Notes under the pieces: generated by a model
Databases searched by the model: none
What the model was told of the DNA's origin: nothing
Seen by the model: the letters and a program-made list of their open reading frames with translations, nothing else
Part shown: positions 1 to 7,351 of the stretch, piece after piece
Layout: the number at the start of each line of letters is the position of its first letter
Numbering within the stretch: the stretch's first letter is position 1
Position numbers and translations under genes: made by a program
Origin: Oscillospiraceae bacterium
GTDB lineage: Bacteria; Bacillota; Clostridia; Oscillospirales; Ruminococcaceae
Reading direction: 5' to 3'
DNA: 8,995 nt
Assembly: GCA_017396055.1 (NCBI GenBank)
Contig: JAFQND010000321.1
Location: 1 to 8,995, forward strand

Positions 1-752
1 AGCAGGGGGCTGGAGACGGCCATGTCGGCGGCGGTGTCAGCCTTGTCCTTGCCGGCGGCGTAGCCGACGCCCATGTGGGCCAGACCCGCGCTGCGGATAA
101 CGGTGCAGAGGTCTTCGAAGTCCAGGTTGATGAAGCCGTTGGTGGAGATCAGGTCAGAGATGCTGGTGATACCCTGTTTGAGCACGCTGTCGACTTCCTC
201 GAAAGCCTTGGCCATGCTGGTCTTGGGATCGATGATCTCACGGATACGGTCGTTGGGGATGATGACCAGGCTGTCAACGCTCTCGCGCAGCATAGCCAGG
301 CCCTGCTCGGCATAGTTCATGCGCTTGCGGCCTTCATAGCTGAAGGGTTTGGTGACAACTGCGATGGTGAGAATACCCATATCGCGGGCGATCTCTGCAA
401 CGACAGGAGCAGCGCCGGTACCGGTGCCGCCGCCCATACCTGCGGTAATGAAAAGAAGGTCTGCGCCGTTGAGAGCAGCCATGATCTCATCGCGGTTTTC
501 TTCGGCAGCTTTCATGCCGCGCTCGGGATTGCCGCCGGCGCCGTGGCCCTTGGAAACCTTCTCGCCGATCTGGATGACGATGTCGGCCTTGGAAACGTCC
601 AGCACCTGTTTGTCGGTATTGATAGCGATGAACTCAACGCCCTGAACACCGTCAGTGACCATACGGTTGACAGCATTGCCGCCTGCGCCGCCTACGCCTA
701 CCACTTTGATGTTGGTTGTTCTTTCGCTCTCGTTTTCGATCGTGAATTTCAC
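1..752 (-). CDS. ftsZ: Cell division protein FtsZ, N-terminal 250 codons (3' end beyond the window)
   Basis: Tubulin-like GTPase that polymerises at midcell into the Z-ring and recruits the divisome. The GTG start at 752 is preceded by GGAGG with an 8-base spacer; the protein begins MKFTIENES. The nucleotide-binding stretch [13 protein letters not shown] lies at about residues 19-31, the tubulin signature GGGTGTG at 107-113, and the T7 synergy loop NLDFED at 209-214 with its catalytic acidic residue. The visible part ends at ...AVSSPLL, so the end of the GTPase domain and the C-terminal FtsA/SepF-binding tail lie outside the window. It follows ftsQ after a 206-bp gap that carries a likely promoter of its own, so it is probably transcribed both from the cluster and independently. 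No unusual residues are seen. The identification is very secure. Confidence 0.98.
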   Translation of the reverse strand, partial: MKFTIENESERTTNIKVVGVGGAGGNAVNRMVTDGVQGVEFIAINTDKQVLDVSKADIVIQIGEKVSKGHGAGGNPERGMKAAEENRDEIMAALNGADLLFITAGMGGGTGTGAAPVVAEIARDMGILTIAVVTKPFSYEGRKRMNYAEQGLAMLRESVDSLVIIPNDRIREIIDPKTSMAKAFEEVDSVLKQGITSISDLISTNGFINLDFEDLCTVIRSAGLAHMGVGYAAGKDKADTAADMAVSSPL

Positions 753-844
753 AGTCAGATCCTCCCATATCGCCAAGGGAAAGGGCTTGGCCGCTCTCCC
801 TGCATAAATATTCAGACAAAATTTCGATAATCGTCCTATATAAT

Positions 845-873
845 ATCCTAACAGATTCAAAAGCAAATTACAA
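845..873 (-). promoter_or_regulatory. ftsZ: Likely extended -10 sigma-A promoter for ftsZ
   Basis: On the minus strand TTGTAA (873-868) is followed after 17 bases by TAGGAT (850-845), directly preceded by TGT, giving an extended -10 (TGTTAGGAT). An overlapping alternative is TTGCTT with TTATAT, also at 17-base spacing. The surrounding ~120 bases are strikingly AT-rich compared with the coding DNA. Transcription would begin near 838, leaving about 85 bases of leader before the ftsZ GTG. This is a motif reading only. Confidence 0.55.
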
Positions 874-890
874 GTAAAAATTTGCAGTTT

Positions 891-936
891 TTCAAAGTTT
901 CTTTCCTAATTTTTCGTCAGAAAGCGAAACTTTGAA
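891..936. repeat. Inverted repeat between ftsQ and ftsZ (possible weak terminator or mRNA structure)
   Basis: The 11-base arm TTCAAAGTTTC (891-901) is perfectly complementary to GAAACTTTGAA (926-936). Four more pairs (902-905 with 920-923) extend it past a 2-base bulge (924-925), leaving a 14-base loop. In the ftsQ-to-ftsZ direction the stem ends 22 bases after the ftsQ stop. The stem is AT-rich and no T-run follows it immediately; a TTTTT lies about 12 bases further on. It could be a leaky terminator at the end of ftsQ, a processing site or a protein-binding palindrome. It sits just upstream of the putative ftsZ promoter. Confidence 0.45.
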
Positions 937-958
937 CAGATACGCCGGAAATCGGTCA

Positions 959-2404
959 TTATCTGCCGACACTGGGCATCTGGGGCATTGCATAGCCGGG
1001 TGAAGAAGACGAAGAACTGCCCGTTTCTTCCGGTCCGGAAGATGCCGCGGAAGGTTCGGACGAGGGTTCCTCCCGCTGCGGCACAGAAGCTATGGCCGGT
1101 TCGGAAGAGGGTTCTTCGGAAGATTCCGGCTCGGAGGAAGGCTCATGGCTCTCGCCGGAGCCGCCGCCTATGCTGGGCCGCTGGGGCATCACATAAGAGG
1201 GCTTGGAAGAGCTGTCTCCGCCGTCGGAAGTCACTTCGGACACCGGCTCGGAAGTCTCGCCGGAAGAGGTCTCCTGTTCGGGTTCAGACACCGGTTCAGA
1301 GGAAGTTTCCTGCTCCTCACCGCCCACCAGCACGCCGCTCTCCACAGGGGGAACGTCGCTTCCATAGCCGAAGAACTCGTCAAAGTTCTCCAGATGGGGA
1401 CCCTGCCAGACCCAGCCCGCTTCTTCGGTGCCGTCCGGCAGAGAAGGAAGATCGCGGCTGGCGATACAGCGGTCGGGGTCGCTGATGTCGAGGATGCCCT
1501 TTTCCTCCAGGCCGAGGCTTCCTCTTTCCAGTACAGACGAGAACATGGCGAGCTTGTCCTGCAGGTCGCCCGGCGTACCCAGACGGATCTCAAAGCGGTT
1601 CTGATAAAGCAGCTTCAGGCTGACCGAGTCTCTGACATCAATCATCGAGATATCCGGTATGCCGATCCGTTCCAGTTCGTTTTTCAGCGTCTGCAGAAGT
1701 TCCAGCTTGCGGGTGTTGGTATAGGCTTCCGCGTCTTTGGTGTTTTCCTCTTTCCGTTCGGCGTCAAGCTCTTTCAGCCGCGAGATGTTCTCGCCTTCGT
1801 TCAGTACCCGAAGGTCGGGACCGATGACGATGCGGACATTGACCACCGCATCCGGTTCGATGGCGACGATGCGTCCACCGCTGCTGATCTGATAGCTGAA
1901 TCCGCCGCTGAGCACCTGTTCTGTGACAACGGCATCAGTCACCTCCACCACGAGGGTGTTGGGGAATTTTCTTCGCACATCGACCTGTTCGGAACGCACC
2001 AGACGCTGTCTGACATTCTCCTCCAGCCGTTCCAGCTTGAGTCTCAGCAGATTGTCGCCCTCACGGGCATCCAGCGCATCCAGCACCTGCTGTGCGGAAT
2101 AAAACTGTGTGCCGCCGACCTCAATCTTCTCCACCCGGAAAAAGACGGTCAGCGAAAGGATGATGCCCAATGCCGTCAGCATCAGGGCGAGAATGATGTA
2201 ATGAACGGTATAGTTCTGCCTTCTGCGCCGCCGGCGCTGGGTCTGTACGTGAGAGATATCACGCACACGGTCATGGGGGGGATGGGGACTTCCGCCGTAA
2301 GCGGACGGACGGCGGGGCTCGGCGGCTCTGCCGCCTTTGGAAGAACGGATGGGGGGACGGCCCGCTCCCATGCCGGAGTGTCTGCCGTCATTTTGTCGAG
2401 CCAT
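959..2404 (-). CDS. ftsQ: Cell division protein FtsQ/DivIB with long Ser/Glu/Pro-rich C-terminal tail
   Basis: Bitopic divisome protein that in the family links FtsL/FtsB (DivIC) to the septal synthase. The ATG at 2404 has AGGAGG six bases upstream, 21 bp after the murA stop. The 481 residues divide into: a basic cytoplasmic N-terminus of ~64 residues ending in a run of arginines; one transmembrane helix at ~65-88; an FtsQ-type POTRA domain at ~89-157, beginning FRVEKIEVGGTQFYS; and a beta domain to ~312 (LLYQNRFEIRLGTPGDLQDKL is cut here to its core, RFEIRLGTPGD). Residues ~360-481 are a low-complexity extracellular tail of Ser, Glu and Pro. The tail carries a 12-residue motif twice, PSYVMPQRPSIG (402-413) and PGYAMPQMPSVG (469-480), the second at the very C-terminus. 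FtsQ/DivIB proteins are usually ~250-300 residues, so this tail is a clear extension. Family assignment rests on the TM-POTRA layout and the position before ftsZ. Confidence 0.92.
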   Translation of the reverse strand: MARQNDGRHSGMGAGRPPIRSSKGGRAAEPRRPSAYGGSPHPPHDRVRDISHVQTQRRRRRRQNYTVHYIILALMLTALGIILSLTVFFRVEKIEVGGTQFYSAQQVLDALDAREGDNLLRLKLERLEENVRQRLVRSEQVDVRRKFPNTLVVEVTDAVVTEQVLSGGFSYQISSGGRIVAIEPDAVVNVRIVIGPDLRVLNEGENISRLKELDAERKEENTKDAEAYTNTRKLELLQTLKNELERIGIPDISMIDVRDSVSLKLLYQNRFEIRLGTPGDLQDKLAMFSSVLERGSLGLEEKGILDISDPDRCIASRDLPSLPDGTEEAGWVWQGPHLENFDEFFGYGSDVPPVESGVLVGGEEQETSSEPVSEPEQETSSGETSEPVSEVTSDGGDSSSKPSYVMPQRPSIGGGSGESHEPSSEPESSEEPSSEPAIASVPQREEPSSEPSAASSGPEETGSSSSSSPGYAMPQMPSVGR

Positions 2405-2425
2405 CGGCTCCCTCCTCTCATAATG

Positions 2426-3685
2426 TCATTGCTTTTCACGGCGGATCTTTGCACCCACAAGGGACAGATCCCGCTCGATGGATTCATATCCGCGGTCGAT
2501 GTGACCGATGCTTCTCACCGTGGTCTCACCCTCTGCACGGAGCGCAAGGGCGACCATGGCGGCGCCTGCCCTGAGATCGGTGGCGGCCACTTCTGCGCCG
2601 CGGAAACGGGATACGCCCGTGACAAAGGCTTTCATACCCTTTACATGGATATCGGCACCCATTTTTCTGAACTCCGGCACATGACGGAAGCGGTTTTCAA
2701 AGATGGTCTCCTCAAAGGAGCTTTCTCCTTCCGCCGCACAGGTACAGGCCATGAGCACCGCCTGCATATCGGTGGGGAAACCGGGATAGGGACTTGTGAC
2801 GATGTCACCGCAGGCCTTCAGCCGTTCGGGAGCGAAAAGTCCGATGCCGTCGGGACGGATCTCAAGCCTGCAGCCCATCTTTTCCAGAATGGACAGAAGA
2901 CCGGGAAGATGTTCTTCTCTCGCGCCGGAGACAAAGATCCCGCCGCCTGCACAGGCACCGCAGCAGAGCCATGTGGCGGCTTCGATACGGTCGGGCATGA
3001 CCCGGTATTCACAGCCGTGCAGATGTTCCACGCCCTCGATGACGATGACGGAGCTTCCGCCGCCGCGCACCTTCGCGCCGCATGCATTGAGAAAACCGCA
3101 GAGATCGGCGATCTCAGGCTCCATTGCCGCGTTTTCGAGGATGGTCTCCCCTTCTGCCCTGACGGCAGCAAGAAGGATATTTTCCGTTGCACCCACGCTG
3201 GGGAATCTGAGCCGGATATGGGCACCGGTCAGCCGTTTATCGGAAAAGGCACGGATATCTCCGCCATCCTGTGTGACGGTCATGCCGAGGGCCTCCAGGC
3301 CCATCAGATGCAGATCGATGGGGCGGGCACCCAGTTCGCACCCGCCGGGCAGGCTGAGGGAGGCTTCTCCCATACGGCCGGCCACAGAACCCAGAAAGAA
3401 GACAGACGAGCGCATCTCTCTCATCAGCCGGTCGGGCACATGGGTACCCGTGACCGCTTTCGGGTCAACTGTTATACAGTCACCGTCCCGTTTCACCCGG
3501 CATCCCAGCTCTTTCAGGATGCGGCAGGCGGCCCCCACATCGGAGAGCCCGGGGCAGTTTCTGATGGTCACTTCTTCTTCGCAGAGCACCGCTGCCGCAA
3601 GGATGGGCAGCACGCTGTTCTTTGCGCCGTGGACGGGGATTGAGCCGTAAAGCTTTGTTCCGCCCTCGATCTTGAGTCTCTGCAC
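2426..3685 (-). CDS. murA: UDP-N-acetylglucosamine 1-carboxyvinyltransferase MurA
   Basis: Transfers enolpyruvate from PEP to UDP-GlcNAc in the cytoplasm, the first committed step of peptidoglycan synthesis and the fosfomycin target. I chose the GTG at 3685 because AGAGAGG lies eight bases upstream. An in-frame GTG at 3694 and a TTG at 3691 are too close to that site. This start gives 419 residues, the same length as E. coli MurA. HGAKNSVLP supplies the substrate-binding Lys22-Asn23 pair. The PEP-binding, fosfomycin-sensitive cysteine is present in PGGCELGARPIDLH (Cys116). The catalytic aspartate region reads PGFPTDMQA and the C-terminal arginine region DLRAGAAM. It lies 75 bp after murG and 21 bp before ftsQ, as in many Clostridia. 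All key residues are intact, so it should be an active, fosfomycin-sensitive type enzyme. Confidence 0.97.
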   Translation of the reverse strand: MQRLKIEGGTKLYGSIPVHGAKNSVLPILAAAVLCEEEVTIRNCPGLSDVGAACRILKELGCRVKRDGDCITVDPKAVTGTHVPDRLMREMRSSVFFLGSVAGRMGEASLSLPGGCELGARPIDLHLMGLEALGMTVTQDGGDIRAFSDKRLTGAHIRLRFPSVGATENILLAAVRAEGETILENAAMEPEIADLCGFLNACGAKVRGGGSSVIVIEGVEHLHGCEYRVMPDRIEAATWLCCGACAGGGIFVSGAREEHLPGLLSILEKMGCRLEIRPDGIGLFAPERLKACGDIVTSPYPGFPTDMQAVLMACTCAAEGESSFEETIFENRFRHVPEFRKMGADIHVKGMKAFVTGVSRFRGAEVAATDLRAGAAMVALALRAEGETTVRSIGHIDRGYESIERDLSLVGAKIRREKQ

Positions 3686-3760
3686 TGTCAACACCTCTCT
3701 TCCGCGCTTCTCTATCCTATGCGAAAGCGATAAGATGAGTGCGGAATCAGCCGCGAAGGC

Positions 3761-4891
3761 TTACTGTCTTTTCTCTTTCAGGCATTCATCGATCATGTCG
3801 CAGATCCGCTCGGCAGTGTCGAGCACGGCCATGCCGGAGGCGTTCTCAGAGAAAGAAGCCACCCGCGCGGGATCGGCGGCAAAGCGCTCGACTTCGCCGA
3901 TAAGCCAGTCCTTTTTGTATTCTTTTTCGGTGACGACCAGTGCGGCGCCGGCATTCTGCAGCACCATGGCGTTGTGATACTGATGGTTCTCGGCAGCATA
4001 GGGATAAGGCACCAGAATGGAGGGAGAACCGGTGATCTGCAGCTCGCTGATGGTCAGAGCTCCCGCGCGGGAGATGACAAGGTCGGCTGCTGCCATATAG
4101 AGATGGATGTTGTCAATGTATTCCTGTGCGCTGATGCGGGGATATTTCGAGAGGTCGAGTCCTCTGTCCTGCAGCATCTTCGGGAAGCGCTCACGGCCGT
4201 TTTTGCCAAAGCCGTGAATATGGTTGATCTCGCCTTTTTCACAGTGCCAGGCCATCAGGTCGGCCGCCATCTCATTGATCTTGGTGGCGCCGAGGCTGCC
4301 GCCGACCGAGAAGATGGTGAACTTGTCATCGATGCCCAGGATACGGCGGGCTTCTTTTTTGCTGACGCCGATAAATGCCTGGCGGACAGGGTTGCCGACC
4401 ACTTCAAAGCGCTTGCATTCGGGAAGACGTTCCTTTGCCTCGGGGAATGCAGAGAAGACGATCTCGGCTTCGGGGGTCAGCAGCTTGGAGGTGACGCCGG
4501 GGAAGGCGTTCTGTTCATGGATAAAGGTGGGGATGCCCATCTTCTGGGCTTTTTTCAGAATGGGACCGGAGAGATAGCCGCCGGGGCCCACGACGAAATC
4601 GGGCTTGAAATCGCGGACGATCTTTGCCGCTCTGGAATTGGACAGCAAAAGCCACCATGCCGCTTTGATGTTATGGGCAATATCCCAGGGCAGAAGGCTG
4701 CGGTAAAAACCGGCCAGCTTGATATGAGCCACGTCATAGCCTGCCTTGGGGACAAGGGTATCCTCCATGTTGCCGGGGGTGGCGGCAAAGAGAAATTCCG
4801 CATCGGGATAGCGTTTTTTCCATTCGTTTGCGATGGCGATAGCGGGATTGATATGTCCGCCGGTACCGCCGCCTGCCAGTAATACTCTCAT
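3761..4891 (-). CDS. murG: Undecaprenyldiphospho-muramoylpentapeptide beta-N-acetylglucosaminyltransferase MurG
   Basis: Peripheral membrane GT-B glycosyltransferase that adds GlcNAc from UDP-GlcNAc to lipid I, making lipid II on the inner face of the membrane. The ATG at 4891 follows AAAGGAG, which overlaps the ftsW TAA; the two genes are 12 bp apart. The protein is 376 residues. The N-terminal glycine-rich loop GGGTGGHINP (7-16) and the second G-loop region VVGPGGYLSGP (100-110, with Pro where Thr is common) are present, as is HEQN (125-128). The C-terminal domain carries GGSLGA (197-202), the donor-binding SRAGALTISE with Glu283, and ENHQYHNA with Gln304 and Asn308. These are the family's conserved substrate contacts, so activity is expected. 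Acting immediately downstream of MraY in the pathway, it needs a source of lipid I, which bears on the unusual MraY-like neighbour. Confidence 0.97.
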   Translation of the reverse strand: MRVLLAGGGTGGHINPAIAIANEWKKRYPDAEFLFAATPGNMEDTLVPKAGYDVAHIKLAGFYRSLLPWDIAHNIKAAWWLLLSNSRAAKIVRDFKPDFVVGPGGYLSGPILKKAQKMGIPTFIHEQNAFPGVTSKLLTPEAEIVFSAFPEAKERLPECKRFEVVGNPVRQAFIGVSKKEARRILGIDDKFTIFSVGGSLGATKINEMAADLMAWHCEKGEINHIHGFGKNGRERFPKMLQDRGLDLSKYPRISAQEYIDNIHLYMAAADLVISRAGALTISELQITGSPSILVPYPYAAENHQYHNAMVLQNAGAALVVTEKEYKKDWLIGEVERFAADPARVASFSENASGMAVLDTAERICDMIDECLKEKRQ

Positions 4892-4903
4892 AGGAAAGCT
4901 CCT

Positions 4904-6256
4904 TTATCTGGTATTCGCGGGAGCAGCTGAAGGCGCTCCTTCGGTTTTTTCGGGATCGGGCAATTTGGAGAGGGTCGGTCTGCAGTAGCGGGATATGCCC
5001 AGAACAACGCCCATCTCACAAAGCTGGATGACCGTTGCCGTACCGCCGGCGCTGAAGAAGGGCAGCGAAATACCGGTGGTGGGCATGGCGTTGGATACAA
5101 CTGCGATATTCAGAAGGGCCTGCACCCCAAACTGCAGGATAATACCGGTGACCAGCAGGCTGCTGAACCGGTCGGGAGCCCGCATGGCGATGGAAAAGCC
5201 GCTGCAGACAAAGAGGACGAACAGAAGAATGATAGCTACTGCGCCCAGAAGGCCCAGCTCCTCACAGACAATGGAGAAGATAAAGTCGTTCTGCGGCTCG
5301 GATACCCAGAGGAATTTCTGGGTGGAGTTGCCCAGACCCACGCCGGTCAGACCGCCGGAGCCTATGGCATAAAGGGACTGACAGATCTGCCATGAACCGG
5401 TCTGGATATTCTCGAAAGGATGCCGCCAGGCTTCGAAACGGTCGGCGATATAGCCGAAACCTTTCCAGACGATGATGCCCACACCGCCCAGAACGGCTGC
5501 CGGAAGGATCATCAGAAACCACTTGAATTTGGTGCCGCCGATAAACATCATGCCGGCGCCGATGATCAGAAGAAGGATCAGACCGGAAAGGTGACGCTGC
5601 AGGCCGGCCAGAATAACGGTAGGCAGCAGCCACAGTACAAACTGCCCTACACCGTATTTGAAGGTGTGCATCCGCTTGTAGTTGACGGCGATCAGGGCGG
5701 CAAACAGTACCGCCAGGGAGAATTTCATCAGCTCGGAGGGCTGGAAGGTCAGGCTGCCCAGTCTGATCCAGCGTCTCGCACCGGAGTCATGGGGGAAGGC
5801 AAGCGCCAGTGCCATCAGACCGCAGGTAAAAATATAGATGGGCTTTGCGAGCTTGCGGTACCAGGTATAGGGAACCAGTTTTGCCGCAGCGAACATGCCA
5901 ATAAAGCCGAGACCGACAAAAACCGCCTGTTTCAGAACGATATAAAGGCTGCTGCCCTCTTCGTAAAGAGAGGTGGCATAGCTGGCCGAAAAGACCATGA
6001 CGATGCCGATGGACAAGAGGGTGATGATCAGGAAGAAGAAGGAGATATCGATGCGTCCGGGGGCCGGAAGAGCAGCCTGACCCGGTTTTTCGCGGATAAC
6101 TCTGACATTGCTTTTGCGGCCGGAAGAGCCGTACTGGCCGGGCTGTTCCCTTCTGGGAGCGCCGGAGGGGCGTTTTCTGCCGCGGGCACCATAACTGCCG
6201 GAGGGATCTGAGCGGCGCCCGGAAGAAGGACGGCGTCCGCCGTAACGGTGATCCAT
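4904..6256 (-). CDS. ftsW: Septal peptidoglycan glycosyltransferase FtsW (SEDS family)
   Basis: Polytopic SEDS polymerase that builds septal glycan strands from lipid II together with a class B PBP. The ATG at 6256 has AAAGGAGT with good spacing; an upstream in-frame TTG at 6322 lacks such a site. The 450 residues open with a ~68-residue Arg/Ser/Gly-rich cytoplasmic tail, then about ten membrane segments starting near residue 69. Family marks: VFSASYA (88-94), ARRWIRLG..TFQPSE (160-175) and the essential aspartate in PQNDFIFS (Asp324, equivalent to E. coli Asp297). Two conserved sites differ from the textbook form: the PDLGT stretch reads RHLSG (221-225), resembling a clostridial PHLSG variant I recall, and PFxSYGG reads PFFSAGG. 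FtsW rather than RodA is favoured by the dcw context and position directly before murG. Confidence 0.95.
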   Translation of the reverse strand: MDHRYGGRRPSSGRRSDPSGSYGARGRKRPSGAPRREQPGQYGSSGRKSNVRVIREKPGQAALPAPGRIDISFFFLIITLLSIGIVMVFSASYATSLYEEGSSLYIVLKQAVFVGLGFIGMFAAAKLVPYTWYRKLAKPIYIFTCGLMALALAFPHDSGARRWIRLGSLTFQPSELMKFSLAVLFAALIAVNYKRMHTFKYGVGQFVLWLLPTVILAGLQRHLSGLILLLIIGAGMMFIGGTKFKWFLMILPAAVLGGVGIIVWKGFGYIADRFEAWRHPFENIQTGSWQICQSLYAIGSGGLTGVGLGNSTQKFLWVSEPQNDFIFSIVCEELGLLGAVAIILLFVLFVCSGFSIAMRAPDRFSSLLVTGIILQFGVQALLNIAVVSNAMPTTGISLPFFSAGGTATVIQLCEMGVVLGISRYCRPTLSKLPDPEKTEGAPSAAPANTR

Positions 6257-6294
6257 CGGATCACTCCTTTCAGAAAAAGATGAGAGGTACTCCG

Positions 6295-6347
6295 CAAAAA
6301 GCTCCGAAAGCTCTTTGCGCAATACCCGTCCAGCCAGGGCCGGACGG
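6295..6347 (-). other. Two hairpins in the ftsW leader
   Basis: The 95-bp gap between the MraY-like gene and ftsW holds two potential RNA hairpins. The first (6347-6326) is GC-rich: nine pairs, one a G-U wobble, around a CCTG loop. The second (6317-6295) pairs CAAAGAGCT with AGCTTTTTG, one a wobble, around TTCGG. Neither has a proper T-run after it on the minus strand. They could slow or partly stop transcription, protect mRNA ends or be chance. Both end upstream of the ftsW ribosome binding site. Confidence 0.35.
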
Positions 6348-6351
6348 ATTT

Positions 6352-7341
6352 TCAGACGGCAGATACTGCCGCATGGGTCAGAACAAAGCCGATAAAGGAA
6401 ATACCGGCCATCACAAGCGAAACGCTCCGGTACGACATCCCCTTCTGACAGAGGAAGCCTGCAAAACTGCCGGCGGTGATCCTTTTGCCGGAAACGGCAA
6501 ACCAGACAAGTTTTACAAGGGCGAAGATTCCTTCAATCACCAGAGGCAGCGCCGCCGGACTCAGAAGCATCGGAACACCGCAGCCCATTGCCGCTGCCGC
6601 AGCAGCTGCGCCGAAGAAAAGGCCGCCGCCTTTTCCGCAGACGAGTTTTGCGGGAGGAAAACTGTAGAGCAGCGATGCGAGTCCGCAGCCCGCCAGAGCC
6701 GCACCTAGTACCGCCGCGGGAAGACTTTTCAGCACACCGCCTGCTGCCGCCAGCGAAAGGCCGGTGAACATGGCACAAACCGAGGCGATATCGCCCGCTT
6801 CCGACTGTACGGCGGATGCGAGGGGCATTCCTGCCAGCAGGACCAGACAAAACAGAAGATAAAAGATCCCGGCATCGCCCTGTCCCCACGCGGGGATCAC
6901 AAGAATGGTGGAGCGGTCGCCGCAGAGGAAAAGCGCCGCAAGAAAACAGAGGGCGATCCCTGTCAGCACAGAAATCCGGACGGCTATTAAAAGCTCCGAA
7001 AGGCCCAGCACTTCACGCCGGTCCTCCAGAAGGCCGAAAACAGCTGTCAGAAGAACAAAGAACAGTCCGCCGAAAAGTCTGATACCCGTAACGGCGGTAA
7101 AAAGCTGCTCCTTCTCAAAAAGCGAAGCGAGAAAACCAGCGAGCACACCGGCCGTGATGCCCGACATCAGAAACCCACCGCTGAAGACAGCCCGTTCACC
7201 GGGTGTGAAAGCTTCACCTCTCTGGATGAGCGGCGCGCGGCAAAAGCCTTTTTCCTTCCATTCGGGCAGGTATTTTTTCGTCACAAGCGCCATCACGGCA
7301 AAGGCCGCAATGACCGCGAGAAAAGCCCACAAAGCTGTCAT
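6352..7341 (-). CDS. MraY-like polytopic membrane protein lacking the catalytic residues (probable pseudoenzyme)
   Basis: 329 residues with about ten hydrophobic segments, matching MraY (phospho-MurNAc-pentapeptide translocase) in length and topology. The ATG at 7341 follows TAAGGAG, which overlaps the murF stop, 10 bp away. Stretches line up with MraY by eye: QRGEAFTPGERAVFSGGFLM (40-59) with the RNDGPxxHxxKxGTPTMGG region; VFGLLEDRREVLGL (101-114) with GFxDDYxKVV; IPAWGQGDAGIFYLLF with VPF..LGxFYI; LYSFPPAKLVCGKGGGLFFG (225-244) with NTYPAxVFMGDxGSLALG. At the signature positions the first Asp of DD is Glu106, the second is kept (Asp107), the MGD aspartate is Lys237, NAVNLTDGLDGL has become SAVQSEAGDIAS (176-187), and the PIHHH loop is gone (about 288-298). 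Those aspartates, asparagine and histidines are essential in studied MraY enzymes, so transferase activity is unlikely. The open frame, ribosome binding site and tight placement argue for a maintained gene. The family link is inference from a remembered alignment. Confidence 0.72.
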   Translation of the reverse strand: MTALWAFLAVIAAFAVMALVTKKYLPEWKEKGFCRAPLIQRGEAFTPGERAVFSGGFLMSGITAGVLAGFLASLFEKEQLFTAVTGIRLFGGLFFVLLTAVFGLLEDRREVLGLSELLIAVRISVLTGIALCFLAALFLCGDRSTILVIPAWGQGDAGIFYLLFCLVLLAGMPLASAVQSEAGDIASVCAMFTGLSLAAAGGVLKSLPAAVLGAALAGCGLASLLYSFPPAKLVCGKGGGLFFGAAAAAAAMGCGVPMLLSPAALPLVIEGIFALVKLVWFAVSGKRITAGSFAGFLCQKGMSYRSVSLVMAGISFIGFVLTHAAVSAV

Positions 7342-7351
7342 ATCCCTCTCC

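Noticed and set aside
75..830. A 251-codon open frame on the + strand, with others at 3974-4882 and 5420-6211
   Set aside because: Shadows of ftsZ, murG and ftsW respectively.
911..964. A 17-codon minus-strand frame beginning ATG overlapping the ftsQ stop
   Set aside because: No ribosome binding site, no recognisable content, and it runs into the inverted repeat.
1145..3643. An 832-codon open frame on the + strand
   Set aside because: It lies wholly antisense to murA and ftsQ, which have clear family motifs and ribosome binding sites. Its translation shows no recognisable domain; long antisense frames are expected from codon bias in GC-rich genes.
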